10,253 nt of DNA from assembly GCA_016235225.1 (NCBI GenBank), contig JACRLS010000294.1, forward strand, positions 1-10,253. Reading direction: 5' to 3'. The translations under genes and the position numbers were made by a program. The notes below the pieces were generated by a model. The model was not told the DNA's origin. It did no database searches and saw nothing but the letters and a program-made list of their open reading frames with translations. Each line of letters begins with the position of its first letter. The stretch's first letter is position 1. Shown here piece after piece: positions 5,040-10,253 of this stretch. The DNA is from Nitrospirota bacterium. Lineage in GTDB: Bacteria; Nitrospirota; Nitrospiria; Nitrospirales; Nitrospiraceae.

Positions 5040-7223
5040 TTACACTTTCCACATCACCGCGTCGTAGTGGCGGTCGGGCACAATCAATGCCACAGGGTGG
5101 AAGCGCGGGTAGCGTGCCACTTCCGAGCCCTGCCGGGTGACGAGCAGACTGATCTTGAACGGTTGACCGGCCTGCAGGTCGAGGTCCTTGAACGGAACGC
5201 CGAGTTCGAGCACGTGCCGATGGCGGAAGCTGGTGTAGGGGCCCACTTCGGCGAAGGCCTGTCCCGGAGCCGCCGACCACAGCGTAAATCGGGTGCCACC
5301 GGGACCGGAGAGCGGAAAAGTCAACTTGTACGATCGGCCTGTGGTCAGGACATGCAGTTCCGCACCGAGTGATCCTTCGCTTGTCGGAGGGATCTCTTCC
5401 GGATCCAGGCGGAGATAGAGGGCGTCGAGGCTGAAGCCGAATCCGATGTACCGAAAGAACTTGTCGGATCGCCACATGGCGCCCAGCGGCGGCGCGGGGT
5501 CAATCGTGCCGGCCCCGTACCACTCGAAGAAGTCCGTGACGATGCCGTCGAGGGTCGGGGAGAGCAGCGTGGCCGGCAGTTTCGTCCGGTCCGCCTCCCG
5601 CATGCCGATGACGGGCTCGCTGAGAATGGCCGGAGCCGCCAGACCGGCGCGCGTAAAGACGTTCTGCAGGTGGAGCCGGAACAGCCGGTCGAATTCGGAC
5701 TTGTAGTCCGTTTCGAAATCGTCGCCATACCACCAGAACCAGTCACTGCCTTCGGCGGCGTACAACTCCTCCCAGGCGGACTTCGCCTGTTCCGGCGGCA
5801 GCTGATCGGCGATCTCCGTGAGTCGTGCCCGCGTATGGCGCAGCAATTCCCATCCCCGATTGTCCTCCGGGTGCCCGATCCAGATCTTGAAATCCTGGTT
5901 GATCCAGGAGCCGCTATGCAGGTGTTCGAGATGCGTGCTGGCCGGGTGGTTCGTGAGATAACGATGCACCGTATTGGTGGTGAGGGCCAGATCCGGTCCG
6001 AGCGTGAGACTCGGCTTGGCCAGTTTGCTGTAGAGGCTTGTCAGGAATTGCTGGCCGCCGTCGTAGTAGTACTCCCAGGGATTCTCGCCGTCGAGGATGA
6101 TGGGAATCAGCGTCTGCTCGTGCGGCGCCTGCTGTGCGATCCCCTCCAGCCGGCGAACGACATCCTCGGCCGCAGAGTCCGGCGCCCACTTCGCATAGAC
6201 AAACCCGCAGGCATCGGAAATCTCCCGATCGCGAAAAATGATCGAGACTTCCTCGCCGGGTGGGCCGACCCGATAGGGTCGATAGAGGTCGGTCATCCGG
6301 TCCCAGTGGCCAAGTGAGCGGGCCAGATTGCCCTCATCGGTGGCCATCCATTGAAAACCCGTCCGGGCGACCATCGGGACCATCTCGGGACATACGGAGC
6401 CTTCGGAAGGCCACAAGCCGGCCGGTGGTTGGCCGAACAGTTCCGCGTGAAGGGCTGCCGATTTCAGAAGCTGAGCTTCGGCATCGGCAGGCGCCTGGTA
6501 TCGTTGGGGCAGGGCCGCCTCCGGGCGCGAGCGCTTTGCGAAATCGGTATCGATGACCAAGGGCAGAATCGGGTGGTAGAAAGGCGTGGTGGTCAACTCG
6601 ATCTGACCGCTTTCCGCCAGACGCCGATAGGAGGGGATGATCTCCCCGATCGTCCGGCGTTGGAGCGTGAGTACTTCCTGCTTTTCCTCTTCGGTGAACC
6701 CGCGATCTTTGGACCGCAGTTCCTGGAGGCGCGGGTGTCGTGCGACGCATCCGAAACCGAACCAGGCAAGATTGTGCCACACCTGGAGATCAAGCAGCTC
6801 CTGAGTGGAGTACTGCCGGGCCAGCCGGTCGAGCGTCTGCGGGCCGACATCCCCGCCGCGTTTGACGAGCAGCTCGTGATACCGCGGATAGGGGCGAACC
6901 ATCGTCGCCCAGTTGGCCGCGAAGAAATGGCGAACAATAAAGGCGCGTTCTTCTGCCGACAAGTCAGCGGCGGGCTTTTGGGCGTATTCCAGGAAGAGAT
7001 CGCGGACGGTGCCGCCGCCCATCTCCTTCAGCTGAATCAAGAGAGACGGCGTGAAATTGAACGTGCCACGCACCGCGGGAAACCGCTCCATCATATAGGC
7101 CATGTCGTAGTAGGCCTTGATGGCGTGCAGGCGCACCCAGGGCATGCTGGCGAGCCCCGACACCGGGTCGGTGTAGTAGGGTTGGTGCATGTGCCAGAGG
7201 AAACAGACGTGGGCGGTTTTCAT
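5040..7223 (-). CDS. GH57 glycoside hydrolase, amylopullulanase-type
   Basis: This 727-residue enzyme is a retaining alpha-glucan-acting glycoside hydrolase of family 57. The conserved regions appear in order: HMHQP (11-15), PFYHPILPL (214-222), GLWPSEGSV (269-277) with Glu274 as the expected nucleophile, LDGENPWEYY (377-386) with Asp378 as the expected acid/base, and WINQDFKIWIGHPEDNRGWE (440-459). The GENPWE and IGHPEDNRGWE forms are those of the amylopullulanase-like subgroup, so it may cleave alpha-1,4 and alpha-1,6 bonds of starch, glycogen or pullulan; a transferase role cannot be excluded. The catalytic part ends near 525, and a C-terminal region (about 545-727) looks beta-rich. There is no signal peptide, so it is probably cytoplasmic and acts on stored glycogen. 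The ribosome binding site (AAAGAG) is weak. It starts the minus-strand gene run, with galT next. The exact product is uncertain. Confidence 0.92.
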   Translation of the reverse strand: MKTAHVCFLWHMHQPYYTDPVSGLASMPWVRLHAIKAYYDMAYMMERFPAVRGTFNFTPSLLIQLKEMGGGTVRDLFLEYAQKPAADLSAEERAFIVRHFFAANWATMVRPYPRYHELLVKRGGDVGPQTLDRLARQYSTQELLDLQVWHNLAWFGFGCVARHPRLQELRSKDRGFTEEEKQEVLTLQRRTIGEIIPSYRRLAESGQIELTTTPFYHPILPLVIDTDFAKRSRPEAALPQRYQAPADAEAQLLKSAALHAELFGQPPAGLWPSEGSVCPEMVPMVARTGFQWMATDEGNLARSLGHWDRMTDLYRPYRVGPPGEEVSIIFRDREISDACGFVYAKWAPDSAAEDVVRRLEGIAQQAPHEQTLIPIILDGENPWEYYYDGGQQFLTSLYSKLAKPSLTLGPDLALTTNTVHRYLTNHPASTHLEHLHSGSWINQDFKIWIGHPEDNRGWELLRHTRARLTEIADQLPPEQAKSAWEELYAAEGSDWFWWYGDDFETDYKSEFDRLFRLHLQNVFTRAGLAAPAILSEPVIGMREADRTKLPATLLSPTLDGIVTDFFEWYGAGTIDPAPPLGAMWRSDKFFRYIGFGFSLDALYLRLDPEEIPPTSEGSLGAELHVLTTGRSYKLTFPLSGPGGTRFTLWSAAPGQAFAEVGPYTSFRHRHVLELGVPFKDLDLQAGQPFKISLLVTRQGSEVARYPRFHPVALIVPDRHYDAVMWKV

Positions 7224-7249
7224 CAGGCGGCTCTTTCACGCATCCAGCG

Positions 7250-7278
7250 AGTATTGCACAGGGGGGACCCCTGTTCAA
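7250..7278 (-). promoter_or_regulatory. Candidate promoter of the GH57 gene with operator-like palindrome
   Basis: On the minus strand TTGAAC (7273-7278) and AATACT (7250-7255) are spaced by 17 bp, each matching four of six consensus bases. The spacer contains a perfect 7-bp inverted repeat, ACAGGGG and CCCCTGT separated by 3 bases (7258-7274). Such a site between the two promoter boxes could bind a repressor or a MerR-type activator. Confidence 0.42.
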
Positions 7279-7354
7279 GAAAATGAAACGAATGGTGAAG
7301 TCGGTCCAGAGCCGGTACAATATGTAAAAGATTCGGGCCATTCACGAATCACGT

Positions 7355-7831
7355 ATGGACACCTCATTCAACTCTCCCCCGGGCCAGTCGGGTCTCGCGG
7401 GGATCGGCTCCGCTCTTTGGTATTGGGGCCCCGTGGTGGGCTATGCCGTGCTCATCTTCACCCTCTCATCCCTGTCCGGTTCTGAGATGCCTTTCTCACT
7501 GTTTCCGATTCCGTACAACGACAAGATCCTGCACGCCCTGGTCTATGGCGGATTAGCACTGCTGGCATTGCGGGCGTTCCGGCACGCGGCGGGCCTCATA
7601 GGGGCACGGTATGCGCTCGTGCTGGCCGTCGTGGTGGCCGCCTTATACGGAATGAGCGATGAGCTTCATCAGGTCTTTGTGCCCAACCGACATGCCGATG
7701 TCTGGGATTGGGTGGCCGATACGGCCGGGGCGACGCTTGCAATCTGGATCTGGAAATTCTGGTGGCCTACCAGGCGTAGGCTTCCGGAGCCGGACCGCCC
7801 GGTCCCGGGAATATCCGATCCAGCCGGGTGA
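7355..7831 (+). CDS. VanZ-like small membrane protein
   Basis: This 158-residue inner-membrane protein is of the VanZ-like family. Four hydrophobic segments are visible at about 22-40, 60-78, 84-101 and 118-137. The family motifs are present: NDKILHALVYGGLA (55-68) and the block SDELHQVFVPNRHADVWDWV (101-120) followed by ADTAG. VanZ itself gives low-level teicoplanin resistance, but most chromosomal relatives have no proven role, so resistance should not be assumed. No ribosome binding site is seen before the ATG; a TACAAT box (7316-7321) with no good -35 lies 33 bases upstream. The last 65 bases overlap the 3' end of the convergent aldo/keto reductase, so the Pro/Arg-rich tail after residue 138 is probably not conserved. 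It diverges from the GH57 gene and is alone on its strand here. Confidence 0.88.
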   Translation: MDTSFNSPPGQSGLAGIGSALWYWGPVVGYAVLIFTLSSLSGSEMPFSLFPIPYNDKILHALVYGGLALLALRAFRHAAGLIGARYALVLAVVVAALYGMSDELHQVFVPNRHADVWDWVADTAGATLAIWIWKFWWPTRRRLPEPDRPVPGISDPAG

Positions 7832-8738
7832 GGGTCTTGGCGCTCAACAGGAGGTCGAGCGCCCGCATCGAGCCGGTCAGTTGAGACGAGGTGCGCGGGC
7901 CGATGATCGGCGACGTGACGGCCGGCTGGTGCAACAGCCACGCAATGGCCACGTCTGCGGGTTGTTCGCCGAGTTCCCGGCAGAGGGCTTCATAGGCCTC
8001 GAGCTTCGGGCGGTGCGTCTCGAGATCCTGGCGCACGTCCTGCTCCGTGCGGCGACCGGAGGTCGCCGGCGCGAGCGCCCCGCCGAGAAGACCGCGCGCC
8101 AGAGGGCTCCAGGGGATCAGCCCGATGCCGTAGGCCTGGCAGGCGGGGATGACCTCCAGCTCAATCGCGCGTTCGAGCAAACTATAGAGGCTCTGCTCGG
8201 ACACCAGGCCAAAGAAAGAACGGCTTTTGGCAAGTTCCTGCGCCTGCGCAAGATGCCAGCCCGCGAAGTTGCTGCTGCCCACGTAGAGGATCTTGCCTTC
8301 CCGGTAGAGCTGTTCCATCGCCTGCCAGATTTCCTCCCAGGGCGTGGCGCGGTCCACATGATGCATTTGGTACAAGTCGATATGGTCGGTCTTCAGCCGC
8401 CGCAGGCTGTCTTCGCAGGCCCGCTTGAGATGGAAGGCTGAGAGCTTCGATTCATTGGGCCACTCGCCCATCTTCCCGTAGACTTTCGTCGCCAGTACGA
8501 CCTTCTCGCGCCGCCCGCCGCCTTGAGCGAACCACCGTCCGATGATCTGCTCCGTGACCCCTTCGCCGAGCTTCCATCCATAGACGTTTGCGGTATCGAA
8601 GAAATTCATGCCGAGTTCGAGCGCCTTGTCCATGATGACGGTACTGTCCGCTTCCGACGTGTGATCGCCGAAATTCATGGTGCCAAGGCACAGTCGGCTG
8701 ACTTTCAGGCCGGAGCGGCCGAGCTGGACGTACTGCAT
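7767..8738 (-). CDS. Aldo/keto reductase
   Basis: This 323-residue cytoplasmic enzyme of the aldo/keto reductase superfamily is an NAD(P)H-dependent (beta/alpha)8 barrel that reduces aldehydes or ketones. The catalytic tetrad is visible as Asp48, Tyr53, Lys85 and His126, in the contexts NFFDTANVYG (45-54), LATKVYG (82-88) and DLYQMHHVD (121-129). VGSSNFAGW (153-161), IPWSPLARGLLGG (208-220) and IIGPRTSSQL (278-287) are the cofactor-side motifs. It resembles the YajO/Tas and potassium-channel-beta-like group. The substrate cannot be told. The start at 8738 fits the family opening (MQYVQLGRSGLKVSRLCLG); the open frame continues upstream to 8963, but only through the MITE-like element. An AGGAG site 10 bases upstream abuts that element exactly. 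Its 3' end overlaps the VanZ-like gene tail to tail by 65 bases. Confidence 0.93.
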   Translation of the reverse strand: MQYVQLGRSGLKVSRLCLGTMNFGDHTSEADSTVIMDKALELGMNFFDTANVYGWKLGEGVTEQIIGRWFAQGGGRREKVVLATKVYGKMGEWPNESKLSAFHLKRACEDSLRRLKTDHIDLYQMHHVDRATPWEEIWQAMEQLYREGKILYVGSSNFAGWHLAQAQELAKSRSFFGLVSEQSLYSLLERAIELEVIPACQAYGIGLIPWSPLARGLLGGALAPATSGRRTEQDVRQDLETHRPKLEAYEALCRELGEQPADVAIAWLLHQPAVTSPIIGPRTSSQLTGSMRALDLLLSAKTLTRLDRIFPGPGGPAPEAYAW

Positions 8739-8753
8739 GACGAGGCGTCTCCT

Positions 8754-8939
8754 AGGAGCCTGTCCGACATTGACCTTTCTACTGCGGCGAACGATGGCCA
8801 GGCATCTGCTTTGTTCTCGGCCCCGAAAAATCCTCAACGTATTCCAGCGAATACGCCTCCGGTTTTTCGGGACCTGCGGCCGTGCATCTGCCTGCCCCTC
8901 CTTCGCCTCGTGACGAACGGCAATGTCGGACAGGCTCCT
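8754..8939. mobile_element. MITE-like palindromic element, 186 bp
   Basis: Perfect 19-bp terminal inverted repeats (8754-8772, AGGAGCCTGTCCGACATTG, and its complement at 8921-8939) bound a non-coding element that is an imperfect palindrome throughout. Its centre at 8846.5 is also the centre of a perfect 7-bp hairpin (CGTATTC, loop CAGC, GAATACG, 8838-8855). The inner arms CCCGAAAAA and TTTTTCGGG also pair. If the true ends are GAGCC/GGCTC (8756-8937), the flanks are CTAG and CTTG, a possible 4-bp target duplication with one mismatch. There is no transposase inside, so movement would need one in trans. It separates the divergent aldo/keto reductase and amgK genes, with its left end touching the reductase's ribosome binding site. 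Confidence 0.85.
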
Positions 8940-8987
8940 TGCACAAGAAATGCGGGCAGACAACCACGGCAGGATACCGGCTTTTCC

Positions 8988-9016
8988 TTATCAGAACAAC
9001 GCGAATCCGGTATAAT
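8988..9016 (+). promoter_or_regulatory. Candidate promoter of amgK, possibly leaderless
   Basis: TTATCA (8988-8993, four of six) and a perfect TATAAT (9011-9016) are 17 bp apart. The -10 box ends 7 bases before the amgK ATG, so the predicted transcript starts at or one base before the start codon. There is no ribosome binding site, in keeping with a leaderless mRNA. Confidence 0.6.
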
Positions 9017-9023
9017 TCCCCGC

Positions 9024-10142
9024 ATGTCGACCGTTGGTCCCGCTGCGCCGAAGTCGGCGTTGGCTCCACCCGATCTGGCGCTCATCTCGCAGACCGTCCG
9101 CACCAAGCTGCCGTTTCAGGCGAACTTGGCCTCGCTGAGTCCGCTTGCCGGCGATGCCTCGAATCGGCGATATTTCCGCGCGCATCTTTCGGATGGGCCG
9201 GTCTCGTCCACCATTCTCATGCAGCTGGCCGAGCCGGAAGCCTTTAAAGCCTCGGAAGAGGCGGTCAGTGGAGCCGCCTCCGCCGTGACGGAACTGCCCT
9301 TCCTGAATGTGCGCCGACATCTGAGTCAGGCGGGAACCCCGGTGCCGTCGCTGTATCACTACGATGCGACCGCGGGCCTGCTCTACCTTGAAGATTTCGG
9401 GGATCTGACGCTGGCCGAGGCGGCGCAGAAGGGGAGTCCGGCCGCGCGGGCGACGCTCTATCGCGAGGCGATCGATATTCTCGTGGAGATGCACGTTCGA
9501 GGTTCGGCGAAAGCGACTGACGCCTGTCTGGCCTTCACCCGTTCGTTCGACGTGCCGCTTTTGATGTGGGAATTCGACCACTTTCTCGAATACGGGATCG
9601 TGGCGCGGCGGGGGAGGCCCATGTGCGCAGAGGATGCCCAACCGATTCACGCCGAGTTCCGGAACATCGCTGAGCTGATGGCCGCACAGCCCCGCGTCTT
9701 CACGCACCGTGACTACCATTCGCGCAATCTCATGGTCTGTGCGGCTCCGGCGAAGGGACGACGTCTCGGCGTCATCGACTTTCAGGATGCGCTGATGGGG
9801 CCGGCATCCTACGACCTGGCCTCGCTGCTCCGAGATGCGTACATCGCCCTTGACGAGGAGCTGATCGACGAGTTGGTCAGTCGCTACCTCGACGGCGTGG
9901 CGAAACAGGGGAAAGCGGTGACTGATCGGCGGGCCTTTCGGCAGGTCTTCGACTTCACCAGCATTCAGCGCAATCTGAAAGCCGCGGGGCGATTCGTCTA
10001 CGTCGACCGCGTGAAGGGGAATCCGAAATTCCTGGCCGATATCCCGCGCGTGCTCGGGTACGTCCGCCACAATCTGGAGCGCTACTCGGAACTCGCCACG
10101 CTCCGCAAGCACCTGACGCCGTATGTGCCGGAATTGCAGTGA
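9024..10142 (+). CDS. amgK: AmgK-like amino-sugar anomeric kinase (APH-fold)
   Basis: This 372-residue protein has the aminoglycoside phosphotransferase/choline kinase fold and most resembles AmgK, which phosphorylates N-acetylmuramate (and N-acetylglucosamine) at the anomeric carbon in peptidoglycan recycling. Seen: LSPLAGDASNRRYFRA (38-53), a nucleotide-binding opening of the family; LYLEDFGDLTL (120-130), the hinge; the catalytic loop HRDYHSRNLM (228-237) with Asp230 and Asn235; IDFQDALMGPASYDLASLLR (251-270) with metal-binding Asp252; and QRNLKAAGRFVYVDRVKGNP (315-334), typical of this group. AmgK is usually followed by the nucleotidyltransferase murU, but here a repeat array and the window end follow. 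The start at 9024 is chosen because the family begins shortly before SPLAGDASNRRYF and because of the TATAAT box at 9011; the open frame extends upstream only through the MITE-like element. The TGA stop lies in the first unit of the downstream array. Confidence 0.85.
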   Translation: MSTVGPAAPKSALAPPDLALISQTVRTKLPFQANLASLSPLAGDASNRRYFRAHLSDGPVSSTILMQLAEPEAFKASEEAVSGAASAVTELPFLNVRRHLSQAGTPVPSLYHYDATAGLLYLEDFGDLTLAEAAQKGSPAARATLYREAIDILVEMHVRGSAKATDACLAFTRSFDVPLLMWEFDHFLEYGIVARRGRPMCAEDAQPIHAEFRNIAELMAAQPRVFTHRDYHSRNLMVCAAPAKGRRLGVIDFQDALMGPASYDLASLLRDAYIALDEELIDELVSRYLDGVAKQGKAVTDRRAFRQVFDFTSIQRNLKAAGRFVYVDRVKGNPKFLADIPRVLGYVRHNLERYSELATLRKHLTPYVPELQ

Positions 10143-10253
10143 TGTGTGATCAGTGATGAGTGATCGGTGCAGCAGATGAAGAAGAGGGCCGGGATAGTCT
10201 TTCTACTCGGATTTCTCCGCGTCACCCATCACTCGTCACTCATCACTCATCAC
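10139..10253. repeat. Inverted pair of 7-bp repeat arrays (GTGATSA), right end open
   Basis: The left arm, from 10139, is four clean 7-bp units on the plus strand (GTGATGT then GTGATCA, and so on) plus a degenerate fifth to 10173. The first unit contains the amgK stop codon. The right arm, 10219-10253, is five 7-bp units on the minus strand, such as GTGATGA twice, then GTGACGA; it may continue beyond the window. The spacer is about 45 bases and holds nothing recognisable. The motif is shared with the array at 2358-2468 on the other side of the window. Confidence 0.87.

Noticed and set aside
7331..7350. Inverted repeat ATTCG/CGAAT just before the VanZ-like start as a regulatory hairpin
   Set aside because: Arms are only about 6 bases with a 9-base loop and no following T-tract; too weak to support a call.
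8739..8963. N-terminal extension of the aldo/keto reductase
   Set aside because: The extra 75 codons read through the MITE-like palindrome, while the family start and an AGGAG site fit the ATG at 8738.
8523..9023. N-terminal extension of amgK
   Set aside because: The 167 extra codons cover the 3' complement of the reductase gene and the MITE-like element; a perfect TATAAT lies just before the ATG at 9024.
8991..10112. Long open frame of 373 codons on the minus strand opposite amgK
   Set aside because: It is the complement of a clearly conserved kinase gene in a GC-rich genome, and its translation shows no recognisable family features.
10176..10253. Open frame starting MKKRAGIVFLLGFLRV and running to the window end
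   Set aside because: It looks like a signal peptide start, but it has no ribosome binding site and after 16 codons consists of the TCATCAC repeat arm, so it is most likely chance reading of the array spacer.

Overview
The window is GC-rich, gene-dense bacterial chromosome. Gene content (a TtuA/TtuB-type tRNA thiolation pair, a GH57 amylopullulanase-type enzyme beside a GalT-type uridylyltransferase, a reduced-zinc-finger DnaJ, an AmgK-type sugar kinase) and the style of the gaps suggest a Nitrospira-like member of the Nitrospirota. That assignment is inference from general resemblance; there is no rRNA or marker gene here to prove it.

Layout. On the minus strand, from right to left: an aldo/keto reductase (7767-8738); then, separated by a plus-strand VanZ-like membrane protein (7355-7831), a run of six genes: GH57 glycoside hydrolase (5040-7223), GalT-type uridylyltransferase (3928-4932), TtuB-like sulfur carrier (3587-3787), TtuA-like tRNA thiolase (2549-3490), DnaJ/CbpA-like co-chaperone (1305-2342) and a Spy/CpxP-like periplasmic protein (469-1074). 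The run ends at a canonical hairpin-plus-U-tract terminator (407-447), after which the 5' part of ilvD (1-316) begins with its own promoter. On the plus strand an AmgK-like sugar kinase (9024-10142) closes the window. The aldo/keto reductase and amgK diverge from a gap occupied by a 186-bp palindromic MITE-like element (8754-8939).

How the genes work together. GH57 and the uridylyltransferase probably form an alpha-glucan/glycogen and nucleotide-sugar module. TtuB and TtuA are the sulfur carrier and the sulfurtransferase of one tRNA thiolation reaction. The remaining genes look like independent housekeeping or stress functions.

The most striking feature is in the gaps. Six gaps each carry two facing arrays of short, degenerate tandem repeats: the left arm reads purine/G-rich on the plus strand and the right arm is its inverted, C-rich counterpart. 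Period and motif are fixed within a locus but differ between loci: 9 bp GCGMGAMNN (1142-1226), 7 bp GTGATSA (2358-2468 and 10139-10253), 6 bp GGTYAA (3501-3598), 7 bp GTGGTCA/GTGRTSA (3845-3919), 7 bp GGCRATR (4948-5033). They lie just after 3' ends, are absent from the two divergent promoter gaps and from the one gap with a classical terminator, and in several places run into the gene and supply its stop codon (ttuB, amgK, and a related array at ttuA). In TtuB this appears to have added two residues after the essential C-terminal Gly-Gly.
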